64,000 nucleotides of DNA from Comamonas serinivorans (GTDB lineage: Bacteria > Pseudomonadota > Gammaproteobacteria > Burkholderiales > Burkholderiaceae_C), in contig NZ_CP021455.1 of the NCBI RefSeq assembly GCF_002158865.1, forward strand, positions 1,426,001-1,490,000, in the 5' to 3' direction. Position 1 is the first letter of the stretch; the number at the start of each line of letters is the position of its first letter. The notes beneath the pieces were generated by a model. The model was not told where the DNA came from. It did not search any database and was given only the letters and a program-made list of their open reading frames with translations. Below, in pieces: positions 1 through 9,846 of this stretch. The position numbers and the translations under genes were made by a program.

Positions 1-326
1 CACCCGACCCTTGAGTGTCTTCAGCCCAGCTGCGACCGCTGAGACGTCCAAGGGCCTTGGACGGATTCAGGCCACTTCTTTGGAATTGAGGTATCGGGCT
101 ATTTCCGTCGGAGATGCGGACGCAAGCGGTCCATACTGCTCGGCAATTTGGCGGCAGCCGTCGCGTGCGGCCGCTCATCTGCTGATGAGCCACGCCAAGC
201 GCCCTCAACGGCCTGCACAGGGCCGTTGGCACGCTGACTTGGAAGCTGGTCAGGGGCCGTCGCCCCGTCGGAGGACCGGTGACCGTCCGCTCGAAACGAG
301 CCGCGCGGGGACAAGGGCGGCCCGCG
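1..326. other. Left-edge stretch without a recognisable gene
   Basis: No open frame here resembles a known protein. It lies downstream of the ppx stop codon. The only structure I see is one diverged copy of the 52-nt palindrome at 88-139. Confidence 0.5.
88..139. repeat. 52-nt palindromic element, copy 1 (diverged)
   Basis: The left end is GAGGTAT and the right end is CATACTGC. GTAT at 91-94 and ATAC at 133-136 fall exactly at positions 4-7 and 46-49 of the family. CCGT is present at 105-108, but the inner stem is poorly kept. Confidence 0.6.
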
Positions 327-1856
327 TCAGCTCTCGGTTTCGAGCACCAGTTGCCAGGGCGAGCGCGCCCACATCTGCGCCTCTTCGTCCAGCAGGTGGG
401 ACGACAGCGGCCACTGCTGCGCCCAGGCGCGGGGCACGGTCAGCACCAGGCGGGCGGCGTTCTTGGTGCGGCAGCGCAGGCTGATGCCGCCCAGCACCGG
501 GTCGCGCCGCGCATGGCAGAGGATGACGGCCAGGCGCATGCAGGCCAGCTGCTGCACCCACAGCGGGCTGGCCCAGTTGCCGATCATGTCGGTGCGCTGC
601 AGCTTGCCGCGCTGGCTCAGCACCAGCTCGCTGATGCGCGACAGCTCGGGCGTGGCGAAGCCGGCGGCATCGGCGTTGCGCAGGATGTAGGCGCCGTGCT
701 TGTGGTAGCCGCTGTGCGAGATGGCGGTGCCGACCTCGTGCAGCCAGGCCGCGCGCTCGAGCTCCTTGCGCCCCAGGGCCAGTTCGTCGGCGGTCAGCGT
801 GGGCACGTCGGCCTTGGCGCGGGCCTGCACGCTGTCGAACAGGTGCATGGCGGTGTTGGTCACGCGGCGGGCCTGGGCGGCGTCCACGCCGAACTGCTCG
901 GCCACGCGGTAGACGGTGGCGGTGCGCATGTCGGTGGCGTCGTGCTCGCGGTCGATCAGGTCGTACAGCACGCCCTGGCGCAGCGCGCCTTGTGCGGGGT
1001 AGAGCGTGTCGATGTCCAGCAGGTCGACCAGGGCGCTGAGCACGGCCAGACCGCCGGCGATGATGGGTTTGCGGTCGTCGCGGATGCCGGGCAGGTTCAG
1101 GGCCTCGGCCTGGCCGGCCTTGATGAGGCGGTCGCGCAGCCAGTCCAGCCCGGCGCGCGTGATGCCGCCCGTGGACTGGCCGGCGTTGACCAGGGTTTCG
1201 GCGACGGCCCCGATGGTGCCCGACGAGCCGTAGGCGCAGTCCCAGCTGTCTTTGGCGTACAGCTGGGGCACGTCGGCCAGCAGCGCCTTGGCGGCCATGT
1301 CGGCGGCGTCGAAGGCCTTGCGCGTGAGCTCGCCCTCGGGAAAGAAGCGCTGGGTCCAGCTGACCGAGCCGGCCTTGAACGATTCGGTCTGCTTGGGGCT
1401 GTAGGCGCGGCCGATGATGAGTTCGGTCGATCGGCCGCCGATGTCGATCACCAGGCGGCGTTCGTTCGACTGCGGCAGCAGCCGGGCGGCGCCGATGTAG
1501 ATCAGACGGGCTTCTTCGCGGCCCGGAATCACCTCGATCGGGAAGCCCAGGATTTTTTCGGCCTGGGTGACGAATTCGTCACGGTTGGTGGCTTCGCGCA
1601 GGGTCTGGGTGGCCACGGCGCGCACCTGGGCGCGCGGAAAACCGGCCAGGCGTTCGGCAAAGCGGGCGAGGCAGGCCCAGCCGCGTTCCATGGCCTCGGG
1701 CGTGAGGGCTTTGGCGTTGGTCAGGCCGGCGCCCAGGCGCACGGTTTCCTTGACGTAGTCGGTTCGGTGAACCTGGCCCCGATCCAGGCGGCCGATCTCG
1801 AGGCGAAAGCTGTTGGAGCCCATGTCCACAGCGGCAAGTCGTGTTCCGTTGTCCAT
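327..1856 (-). CDS. ppx: Exopolyphosphatase (Ppx/GppA family)
   Basis: Cytoplasmic phosphatase that removes terminal phosphates from polyphosphate; GppA-type pppGpp hydrolysis is the alternative, since the family covers both. The 509-residue product has the sugar-kinase/actin-like phosphate motif DMGSNSF at residues 11-17, GREEARL near 113, and a second phosphate loop, IDIGGRSTE, near 137-146. An HD-like C-terminal half follows. I chose the ATG at 1856, directly before this motif, because an upstream in-frame start only adds a low-complexity extension. It is divergent from pstS across a 234-bp gap that holds a Pho box, so shared phosphate control is plausible. Confidence 0.93.
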   Translation of the reverse strand: MDNGTRLAAVDMGSNSFRLEIGRLDRGQVHRTDYVKETVRLGAGLTNAKALTPEAMERGWACLARFAERLAGFPRAQVRAVATQTLREATNRDEFVTQAEKILGFPIEVIPGREEARLIYIGAARLLPQSNERRLVIDIGGRSTELIIGRAYSPKQTESFKAGSVSWTQRFFPEGELTRKAFDAADMAAKALLADVPQLYAKDSWDCAYGSSGTIGAVAETLVNAGQSTGGITRAGLDWLRDRLIKAGQAEALNLPGIRDDRKPIIAGGLAVLSALVDLLDIDTLYPAQGALRQGVLYDLIDREHDATDMRTATVYRVAEQFGVDAAQARRVTNTAMHLFDSVQARAKADVPTLTADELALGRKELERAAWLHEVGTAISHSGYHKHGAYILRNADAAGFATPELSRISELVLSQRGKLQRTDMIGNWASPLWVQQLACMRLAVILCHARRDPVLGGISLRCRTKNAARLVLTVPRAWAQQWPLSSHLLDEEAQMWARSPWQLVLETES

Positions 1857-2010
1857 GTTGACCTTTGATGCGGCGCGCAGCATAGCACCCGGGCCAACCG
1901 GGGTCGGGCGCTGCAACGCACGGTGGCGCGCGTGCCGGGCCGCGTGTGCCGGCAGGGGCGCGGCGGCCGGCTGGCGCGGGCGGCGGCCTCACATTCCGAC
2001 ACCTTCATGA

Positions 2011-2028
2011 CTGTCACAAACCTGTCAT
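2011..2028 (+). promoter_or_regulatory. Pho box (PhoB binding site) upstream of pstS
   Basis: Two CTGTCA repeats at 2011 and 2022 are spaced 11 bp apart with an A-rich centre, which is the known PhoB box pattern. The site lies about 63 bp before the pstS ATG, where PhoB would replace a -35 element. It is also in the region upstream of divergent ppx. Confidence 0.9.
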
Positions 2029-2090
2029 GCAACGTTCTTAAAGTCCCGTCATCTCCTCAACCGATCCATTCACGGACTCAAGGATTCGAC

Positions 2091-3128
2091 ATGAACACGA
2101 CTCGCCAATTCGTTCTCGTGGGCCTCGCTGGCCTGGCCTTCGCAGGCGCCGCTTCGGCTCAGACGGTGACGGGCGCCGGTGCCAGCTTTCCGGCACCGCT
2201 GTATGCCAAGTGGGCGGCCGATTACAACAAGGCCACCGGCGCCAAGGTGAACTACCAGTCGGTGGGCTCGAGCGCCGGCATCCGCCAGATTGAAGCCAAG
2301 ACGGTGGACTTCGGCGCCTCGGACGCGCCGCTGACCGACGAAGACCTGGCCAAGAAGGGCCTGGTGCAGTTCCCCACCGTGGTGGGTGGCGTGATCCCCG
2401 TGGTCAACATCCAGGGCATCAAGCCCGGTGAGCTGAAGCTGTCGGGTCAGGTGCTGGGCGACATCTACCTGGGCAAGATCACCAAGTGGAACGACGCCGC
2501 CATCGTCAAGCTGAACCCCGGCGTGAAGCTGCCCGATGCCGCCATCGCCCCCGTGCGCCGCGCCGATGGCTCGGGCACCAGCTTCGCCTTCACCAACTAC
2601 CTGAGCCAGGTCAACGCCGAGTGGAAGTCCAAGGTTGGTGAAGGCACCGCCGTGAACTGGCCCACTGGCGCGGGTGGCAAGGGCAACGAAGGCGTGGCCG
2701 CCTTCGTGGGCCGCCTGCCCAACTCGATCGGCTACGTGGAATACGCCTACGTCAAGCAGAACAAGATGAACTTCGTGCAGCTGCAAAACGCCGCCGGCAA
2801 GTTCGTCAGCCCCGACGACACCAGCTTCAAGGCCGCCGCCGCTGGCGCCGACTGGGCCAAGTCCTTCCACCAGATCCTGAACAACAAGCCCGGCGATGCC
2901 TCGTGGCCCATCACCAGCGCCACCTACATCCTGATGCACAAGGAGCAGATCAAGCCCGAGCAGGCTGCCCAGGTGCTGAAGTTCTTCGACTGGGCCTACA
3001 CCACCGGCGACAAGGCCGCGACTGACCTGGACTACGTGCCCATGCCCGCTGAAGTGAAGAAGCTGATCGCCGAGCGCGCCTGGAGCCAGATCAAGGACGC
3101 TTCGGGCAAGGTCCTGGCTGCCAAGTGA
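2091..3128 (+). CDS. pstS: Periplasmic phosphate-binding protein PstS
   Basis: Binds phosphate in the periplasm and delivers it to the PstCAB ABC importer. The 345-residue protein has a Sec signal peptide ending ASA at residue 23. The mature protein begins with the PstS hallmark GAGASFPAPLY (about 28-38); RADGSGTSF is a ligand-loop motif. The start is the ATG at 2091; an in-frame extension upstream would cover the Pho box and lose the signal peptide. It is the first gene of the pst-pho cluster. A 52-nt palindrome begins 6 nt after its stop, and a 216-bp gap separates it from pstC, which could allow pstS mRNA to be more abundant than the rest. Confidence 0.96.
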   Translation: MNTTRQFVLVGLAGLAFAGAASAQTVTGAGASFPAPLYAKWAADYNKATGAKVNYQSVGSSAGIRQIEAKTVDFGASDAPLTDEDLAKKGLVQFPTVVGGVIPVVNIQGIKPGELKLSGQVLGDIYLGKITKWNDAAIVKLNPGVKLPDAAIAPVRRADGSGTSFAFTNYLSQVNAEWKSKVGEGTAVNWPTGAGGKGNEGVAAFVGRLPNSIGYVEYAYVKQNKMNFVQLQNAAGKFVSPDDTSFKAAAAGADWAKSFHQILNNKPGDASWPITSATYILMHKEQIKPEQAAQVLKFFDWAYTTGDKAATDLDYVPMPAEVKKLIAERAWSQIKDASGKVLAAK

Positions 3129-3133
3129 TCTGA

Positions 3134-3185
3134 TCAGTATGCCGATGTTTTCGATGCCTCAATATCAAGAACAAAGGCATACCTC
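3134..3185. repeat. 52-nt palindromic element, copy 2 (pstS-pstC)
   Basis: Begins 6 nt after the pstS stop. Outer stem GTATGCC (3137-3143) pairs with GGCATAC (3176-3182). A 10-bp inner stem with one mismatch surrounds an 8-nt loop. It lies inside the pst operon. Confidence 0.85.
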
Positions 3186-3344
3186 ATCAACAATCTGCAT
3201 GAATCATGCAAGGCTGGCGACTGGCGGTATCGGTCCCAGCCTGGCGGTTCACGCGGCCTCTCCTCACCCCTCAAGAAGACCCCCGCCAGGACCTGAACGC
3301 TGCAGCCGTCAGCCTCCTGCACCCACCCAAGGCAGGTATAAAAC

Positions 3345-4376
3345 GTGTCTTCCTCCATCCCCGTGAGCTCGCTGCCCGCCGAGGCCGCACCTCCGCGCAG
3401 CCCGTCTGCCATGACCGCACCTCAACCTCCGCGCCAAGCGCGCACCGGCCCCTTGGCAGACCGCGTGTTTGCAGGGCTGGCCAAAGGGGCAGCCCTGCTG
3501 ACCCTGACCCTGCTCGTGGCCATCATGGTCACGCTCTTCATCGGCGCCTGGCCCGCCATCAAAGAATTCGGCCCCGCCTTCCTGACCAGCGCCGTCTGGG
3601 ACCCCGTGCAGAACCAGTACGGCGGCCTCGTGATGATCTACGGCACGCTGGTCACCTCGTTCATCGCGCTGCTGATTGCCGTGCCCGTGAGCTTCGGCAT
3701 CGCCCTGTTCCTGACCGAGCTGTCGCCGGCCTGGCTCAAGCGCCCGCTGGGCATCGCCATCGAGCTGCTGGCGGCCATCCCCTCCATCGTGTACGGCATG
3801 TGGGGCCTGCTGGTGTTCGCCCCCATCCTGGCCACCTATGTTCAGCAGCCGCTGCAGGGCTGGTTCGGTGGCGTTCCCGTGCTGGGCGCGCTGTTCGCCG
3901 GCCCGCCGGTGGGCATCGGCATCCTGTCGGCCGGCATCATCCTGGCGATCATGATCATCCCGTTCATCGCCTCGGTGATGCGTGACGTGTTCGAGGTGAC
4001 GCCCGCCATGCTCAAGGAGTCCGCCTATGGCCTGGGCTCCACGACCTGGGAGGTCGTCTCCAAGGTCGTGCTGCCCTACACCAAGACCGGCGTCGTCGGC
4101 GGCATCATGCTGGGCCTGGGGCGCGCCCTGGGCGAAACCATGGCCGTGACCTTCGTCATCGGCAACATGAACCAGCTCAGCTCGATCTCGGTGTTCGAAG
4201 CCGCCAACTCCATCACCTCGGCCCTGGCCAATGAGTTCGCCGAAGCCGGCCCTGGCCTGCATCAGGCCTCGCTGATCTACCTCGGCCTGGTGCTGTTCTT
4301 CATCACCTTCGTGGTGCTCGCCCTGTCCAAACTGATGCTCAATCGCCTGGAGAAGGCCGAAGGGAGCAAGTCATGA
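3345..4376 (+). CDS. pstC: Phosphate ABC transporter permease PstC
   Basis: Inner-membrane permease that pairs with PstA to form the phosphate channel. The 343-residue product has a hydrophilic N-terminal tail of about 40 residues, then six predicted hydrophobic segments, with the EAA-type loop near the C-terminal third (ALGETMAVTFVIGN). I chose the GTG at 3345 because AAGGCAGG lies 8-10 bases upstream; the ATG at 3411 has no visible ribosome site but would give a more usual length near 320. Its stop overlaps the pstA start as ATGA, implying coupled translation. Confidence 0.93.
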   Translation: MSSSIPVSSLPAEAAPPRSPSAMTAPQPPRQARTGPLADRVFAGLAKGAALLTLTLLVAIMVTLFIGAWPAIKEFGPAFLTSAVWDPVQNQYGGLVMIYGTLVTSFIALLIAVPVSFGIALFLTELSPAWLKRPLGIAIELLAAIPSIVYGMWGLLVFAPILATYVQQPLQGWFGGVPVLGALFAGPPVGIGILSAGIILAIMIIPFIASVMRDVFEVTPAMLKESAYGLGSTTWEVVSKVVLPYTKTGVVGGIMLGLGRALGETMAVTFVIGNMNQLSSISVFEAANSITSALANEFAEAGPGLHQASLIYLGLVLFFITFVVLALSKLMLNRLEKAEGSKS

Positions 4377-5239
4377 GCCAATCGCTGACCTCGCCGGCCA
4401 CGCTGTCGCTGTACCGCCGCCGCAAATTCGTCAACAGCATCGCGTTGACCCTGTCCATGGGCGCCATGGCGTTCGGCCTGTTCTGGCTGGCCTGGATCCT
4501 GTTCGAGGTGCTGCACGCCGGCATCTCGGGCCTGAGCGCGGCCACCTTCACGCAGATGACGCCCGCACCCAACGCCGAAGGCGGTGGCCTGGCCAACGCC
4601 ATCTACGGCTCGCTGCTCATGGTGCTCGTCGCCACCTGCATCGGCACGCCCATCGGCACCATGGCCGGCATCTACCTGGCCGAGTACAGCCCGCGTGGCA
4701 CGCTGGCCGGCGTCACCCGGTTCGTGAACGACATCCTGCTGTCGGCCCCGTCCATCGTCATCGGCCTGTTCATGTTCGAGATGGTGGTGGTGCGCATGCA
4801 CGGCTTCTCGGGCTGGGCCGGCGGCCTGGCCCTGGCGCTGATCGTGATCCCCGTGGTGATCCGCACCACCGAGAACATGCTGAAGCTGGTGCCCACCGGT
4901 CTGCGCGAAGCCGCCTACGCCCTGGGCACGCCCAAGTGGAAGGTGATCCTGGCGATCACGCTGCGTGCGGCCCGTGCCGGCGTCATCACCGGCATCTTGC
5001 TGGCGGTGGCCCGCATCGCCGGTGAAACGGCCCCGCTGCTGTTCACGGCGCTGAACAACCAGTTCTGGAGCTCGAGCCTGTCGGAGCCGACGGCCAGTCT
5101 GCCTGTGGTGATCTTCCAGTACGCCATGAGCCCTTACGAAAACTGGCAGCAGCTGGCGTGGGCGGGGGTGTTCATCATCACCGTGGCCGTGCTGGGCCTG
5201 AACATCCTCGCACGCTTCCTGACGCGCAAGAAAGACTGA
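4373..5239 (+). CDS. pstA: Phosphate ABC transporter permease PstA
   Basis: Second inner-membrane permease of the high-affinity phosphate importer. The 288-residue protein has about six hydrophobic segments and a permease loop of the type REAAYALGTPKWKV, which in this family contacts the PstB ATPase. It starts on the ATG that overlaps the pstC stop by 4 nt, and pstB follows after 74 nt. Confidence 0.95.
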   Translation: MSQSLTSPATLSLYRRRKFVNSIALTLSMGAMAFGLFWLAWILFEVLHAGISGLSAATFTQMTPAPNAEGGGLANAIYGSLLMVLVATCIGTPIGTMAGIYLAEYSPRGTLAGVTRFVNDILLSAPSIVIGLFMFEMVVVRMHGFSGWAGGLALALIVIPVVIRTTENMLKLVPTGLREAAYALGTPKWKVILAITLRAARAGVITGILLAVARIAGETAPLLFTALNNQFWSSSLSEPTASLPVVIFQYAMSPYENWQQLAWAGVFIITVAVLGLNILARFLTRKKD

Positions 5240-5313
5240 TGGCCCTGCCGGATCGGCCCGCGTGATGCGCGTCGGCCCGGCACCACCCTCTCAACCTCAC
5301 ACCGAATCCAGCC

Positions 5314-6129
<816 letters not shown>

Positions 6130-6143
6130 GGACGGAGGACACC

Positions 6144-6914
6144 ATGCCCAACAACAAGCCCCCATCGGAGACCCCGCAAATCATGGTCGAGAAACACCTC
6201 TCCAGCCAGTTCGACAGCGAACTGAACACCGTTTCCACGCGCGTGCTGGAAATGGGTGGCCTGGTCGAAAACCAGATCCAGCAAGTCGTGTACGCGCTGG
6301 CCAATCTCTCGTCCGATGTCGCGGAAAGCGTGATCCGCAACGAGGTGCGCGTCAATGAACTGGAAATGGAGATCGACCACGACCTCACCAGCATCATCGC
6401 GCGGCGCCAGCCCACGGCGCGCGACCTGCGCCTGCTGCTGGCCATCTCCAAGACGACGGCCAACCTCGAGCGCGTGGGCGACGAGGCCACCAAGATCGCG
6501 CGCATGGTCAAGTCCGTGCTCGAGTCCGGCGTGGTGCGCTCGCTGCCCGCGCACGAGCTGCGCATCTCGGCCGACATGGCCTCGGGCATGATCCGCCAGG
6601 TGCTGGACGCCTTTGCCCGCCTGGACGTGCCCACGGCCTACCGCATCCTGAAGGAAGACGACAAGATCGACGCCGAGTTCGACGGCTTCGTGCGCAAGCT
6701 CATCACCTACATGATGGAAGACCCGCGCACCATCTCGTCGGCCCTGGACCTGGTCTTCGTGGCCAAGGCCATCGAGCGCATCGGCGACCACGCCAAGAAC
6801 ATCGCCGAGCAGATCATCTACATCGTCGACGGCGATGACGTGCGCCACTCGACCTCGTCGAGCGCCAACCATCAACGCCCCATGAGTGCAGAGGTTTCCA
6901 AGGTCACGCCATGA
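6144..6914 (+). CDS. phoU: Phosphate signalling protein PhoU
   Basis: Cytoplasmic regulator that links the Pst transporter to the PhoR kinase and keeps the Pho regulon off in high phosphate. The 256-residue, wholly helical product has the tandem three-helix PhoU layout. The two conserved metal-binding E/DxxxD patches appear as VGDEATKIA in the first half and IGDHAKNIAEQI in the second. A GGAGGA ribosome site precedes the ATG. The stop overlaps the phoB start (ATGA). Confidence 0.96.
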   Translation: MPNNKPPSETPQIMVEKHLSSQFDSELNTVSTRVLEMGGLVENQIQQVVYALANLSSDVAESVIRNEVRVNELEMEIDHDLTSIIARRQPTARDLRLLLAISKTTANLERVGDEATKIARMVKSVLESGVVRSLPAHELRISADMASGMIRQVLDAFARLDVPTAYRILKEDDKIDAEFDGFVRKLITYMMEDPRTISSALDLVFVAKAIERIGDHAKNIAEQIIYIVDGDDVRHSTSSSANHQRPMSAEVSKVTP

Positions 6915-7675
6915 AGAACATGCCCCGCGTGCTGGTGGTGGAGGACGAATCGGCCATCGCCGAGCTGATCGCCGTCAACCTGCGCCACAACGGCTTTGCC
7001 CCGACCTGGGCCATGGACAGCGAAAGCGCGCAGCGCGAACTCGACGCCGTGCTGCCCGACGTCATCCTGCTGGACTGGATGCTGCCCGGTGAGAGCGGTC
7101 TGTCGCTGCTGAAGAAGTGGCGCGCGCACGAACGCACCAAGGGCGTGCCCATCATCATGCTGACCGCCCGCAGCGACGAGGCCGACCGGGTCGCGGGGCT
7201 GGACGTGGGGGCGGACGACTACATGGTCAAGCCGTTCTCGACCAAGGAAATGCTGGCGCGCCTGCGGGCCGTGCTGCGCCGCCGCTCGCCCGAACACGCG
7301 GGCGGGCAGGTGGCGATTGGCGAGTTGCTGCTCGACGCGGGTACGCACCGCGTGAGCTTCCGCGACCAGCCGCTCAAGGTGGGGCCCACCGAGTTCAAGC
7401 TGCTGCATTACTTCATGCAGCACCCCGAGCGCGTGCACAGCCGCGGCCAGCTGCTGGACCGCGTCTGGGGTGACCACGTGTTCATCGAAGAGCGCACCGT
7501 GGACGTCCACGTCAAGCGCCTGCGCGAGGCCCTGGGCGATGCCGGCGCCATGATCGAGACCGTGCGCGGCGCGGGCTACCGCCTCACGGCCCAGCCTCTG
7601 CTGCAGGCCAAGCGCGGCGCGGGCGCCGGCGCGGCCAGCGATCGCGGCATGGGCGGCCTGAGCCTGGCGGGCTGA
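6911..7675 (+). CDS. phoB: Phosphate response regulator PhoB
   Basis: DNA-binding response regulator that activates phosphate-starvation genes at Pho boxes such as the one at 2011. The 254-residue protein has a receiver domain with acidic pocket E11/D12, phospho-acceptor D55 (LLDWMLP) and the conserved lysine in MVKPF, then an OmpR-type winged helix (GPTEFKLLHYF, RTVDVHVKRLR). A glycine/alanine-rich tail of about 25 residues extends past the usual end (about 229 in E. coli). Translation is probably coupled to phoU. Confidence 0.96.
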   Translation: MKNMPRVLVVEDESAIAELIAVNLRHNGFAPTWAMDSESAQRELDAVLPDVILLDWMLPGESGLSLLKKWRAHERTKGVPIIMLTARSDEADRVAGLDVGADDYMVKPFSTKEMLARLRAVLRRRSPEHAGGQVAIGELLLDAGTHRVSFRDQPLKVGPTEFKLLHYFMQHPERVHSRGQLLDRVWGDHVFIEERTVDVHVKRLREALGDAGAMIETVRGAGYRLTAQPLLQAKRGAGAGAASDRGMGGLSLAG

Positions 7676-7997
7676 ACCGTTGGTCGATGCGGGTGCACCT
7701 TCAATGCCCTTTGTCAATGCAGTATGCATGGGTGGCTGTTTGAATGACAACGGCAATCCATGCATACTGTATTTTCATTGTGGTGAACCACCATGACGCG
7801 CAGGCGCTAGCCGGACCGGCGCGCATACGGACTTCGTCCTGGTCTGCCGGCGGGCTGCGGTGTGTGCTGCACCGGGGCGCGCGCAGCGGCCGCATCAGGG
7901 GCACACGCATCCAGCCAGAAGCAGGCCGGGCCGACGCGGCCGGGCCGGTGAACTGGTGAGGCCGTTGGCACAAGGCCGTTGAACAACCGAGTCGAGC
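7676..7997. other. phoB-phoR spacer
   Basis: This 322-nt gap between two genes usually close together contains a 52-nt palindrome and no gene. No promoter is obvious to me. Confidence 0.5.
7719..7770. repeat. 52-nt palindromic element, copy 3 (phoB-phoR)
   Basis: A perfect 12-bp outer stem, CAGTATGCATGG (7720-7731) with CCATGCATACTG (7758-7769), continues into a 9-bp inner stem with two wobbles and one mismatch around an 8-nt loop. Confidence 0.95.
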
Positions 7998-9425
7998 ATG
8001 CTGGCACGTCTTTTCTTTGTGGTGGTGGGCCTGGTCGCGGCGGGGGCGCTGGGCTGGCACCTGGCGGACTGGCCGGGCGCCACCGTCGGCGTGGCCCTCG
8101 CCGCCATCGGCCTGCAGCTCATCGACCTGGTGAGCGCGGCGCGCGTGCTGGGTTGGCTGCGCCAGAGCCTGGAGCAGGACCTGAGCGACCCGCCCCGCGT
8201 GATGGGCGCCTGGCGCGAAGCGGCCGACCGCATGCGCCGCCGCATGCGCCAGGGCAACCAGAAGCTGGACGCGGCCGGCGCCAAGCTCGATTCCTTCCTC
8301 GACGCCATCCAGGCCTCGCCAAACGGCGTGATGCTGCTGGACGCGCAGGGCCGCATCGAGTGGATGAACGCCTCGGCCTGCCTGCATTTCGACCTCGACG
8401 CCGAGCACGATCACCTGCAGCACGTGGCCAACCTCGTGCGCGACCCCCTGTTCGCCGACTACCTGCACGCCCAGATGAAGGCCAAGCCTCCGGCCGAGCG
8501 CGCCGCGGCCCCGTCCGCACGCCCGGGGCCGGGCAATGTGGTGGTGGCCGGCTCGGCCAACGCCCAGGGCGGCGGCATCACGCTGCTGCGTTGGACGCAG
8601 GCGCAATCGGTGCTCAAGGTGCAGCTGCACCCCTACGGCGACGGGCAGCGGCTGCTGCTGTCGCAGGACTTCACGGCCATGGCCAAGGCCGAATCCATGC
8701 AGCGCGATTTCGTGGCCAACGTGTCGCACGAAATCCGCACCCCGCTGACCGTGCTGGCGGGCTTCATCGAAACCCTGCAGACCTTGCCGCTGGAAGACGC
8801 CGAACGCGCCCGCTACCTGGACCTGATGGCCAAACAGGCCGACCGCCAGCAGGCCTTGATCAGCGACCTGCTGACCCTGTCCAAGCTGGAAGGCCGCGCG
8901 CGGCCCGGCACCGACGAGCGTTTCGAGGTGCAGGCGATGGCCGCCGAGTACCAAGAGCAGGCGCAGGCGCTGTCCGAGCAGGTCTGGGCCGAGGGACCGC
9001 CCCAGCAGCTCAGCTTCGAGGGCGGGGCCGGACTGCACATCGTGGGCAGCCGTAGCGAATGGCTGAGCGCCTGCACCAACCTGATCAGCAACGCCATCCG
9101 CTACAGCGGCCCCGGTGGCCGCGTGAACGTGAGTTGGACCGTGCTGCCCGATGGCCAGGCCGAATTCGCCGTGAGCGACAACGGCCCCGGCATTGCGCCC
9201 GAGCACGTTGCGCGTCTGTCCGAGCGCTTTTACCGCGTGGACAACAGCCGCTCGCGCGAGTCGGGCGGCACCGGCCTGGGCCTGGCCATCACGCGCCAGG
9301 TGGCCCAGCGCCATGGCGGCGAGCTGCTGATCCAGAGCACCCTGGGCAAGGGCTCGCGCTTCGCCCTGCGCGTGCCGGCAGCGCGTGCCCGGCTGGTGCA
9401 CGACGGCCAGGCCAAGGCCGCGTGA
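7998..9425 (+). CDS. phoR: Phosphate regulon sensor histidine kinase PhoR
   Basis: Membrane histidine kinase that phosphorylates PhoB when phosphate is scarce. The 475-residue protein has two N-terminal transmembrane segments (about 4-21 and 27-46) with almost no periplasmic loop, as in other PhoR proteins. A PAS-like region around 98-165 follows, then the H-box VSHEIRTPL with phospho-acceptor H244. The ATPase domain has the N-box NLISNAIRYS, G1 DNGPGIAPEH and G2 GGTGLGLAI. The start is the ATG at 7998. It is separated from phoB by 322 nt, unusually far. Confidence 0.95.
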   Translation: MLARLFFVVVGLVAAGALGWHLADWPGATVGVALAAIGLQLIDLVSAARVLGWLRQSLEQDLSDPPRVMGAWREAADRMRRRMRQGNQKLDAAGAKLDSFLDAIQASPNGVMLLDAQGRIEWMNASACLHFDLDAEHDHLQHVANLVRDPLFADYLHAQMKAKPPAERAAAPSARPGPGNVVVAGSANAQGGGITLLRWTQAQSVLKVQLHPYGDGQRLLLSQDFTAMAKAESMQRDFVANVSHEIRTPLTVLAGFIETLQTLPLEDAERARYLDLMAKQADRQQALISDLLTLSKLEGRARPGTDERFEVQAMAAEYQEQAQALSEQVWAEGPPQQLSFEGGAGLHIVGSRSEWLSACTNLISNAIRYSGPGGRVNVSWTVLPDGQAEFAVSDNGPGIAPEHVARLSERFYRVDNSRSRESGGTGLGLAITRQVAQRHGGELLIQSTLGKGSRFALRVPAARARLVHDGQAKAA

Positions 9426-9846
9426 CGCGGCATTGGGTGATGGGGTATGGCGCTGCTACCGTTTCTCTGTCATCGGCATTGACAGGATACCCTGTGATGG
9501 GGTGTTGAGGTGGGCTGCAAGCAGCTGCATTCAGCGGCGGCCGCCACGGCATGCCCTTGCCCCAGGCCAATTGCTGGGGGCCTGACGTCGGGGCCGTGGC
9601 TCTTGGGCGTGGGCCGGCTGTCGCCACCGGACGCACATGCACCCATCTGTTCAACACCAGACCGCTCCTGCGTCGGTCACCCGCCGTCTGCGTGACCTGC
9701 GCCATCGTGTGGCGACTGCCGGCTGACTGACGCGGGATCGGCGATTGCGCGCGGCCTGCCCTCTGCAGGGCCAGGGCTTGGCGGCCGGTGGCGCCTGCGG
9801 CGCGCACCTTGCCGCAAGCTGCCGACATGCTGCGATGATCGCCCCC
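9426..9846. other. phoR-acpS spacer
   Basis: No gene is recognisable here. It holds a 52-nt palindrome at 9442-9493; the rest is GC-rich sequence with no structure I can support. Confidence 0.5.
9442..9493. repeat. 52-nt palindromic element, copy 4 (after phoR)
   Basis: Starts 17 nt after the phoR stop. Ends are GGGGTATG and GATACCCT, with GGGTAT pairing with ATACCC. The inner stem is replaced by CTGTCA / TGACAG (9467-9472 / 9480-9485). Confidence 0.85.

Noticed and set aside
279..1868. 529-residue plus-strand frame over ppx
   Set aside because: Antisense shadow of ppx, with repetitive Gly/Ala/Val composition and no motif.
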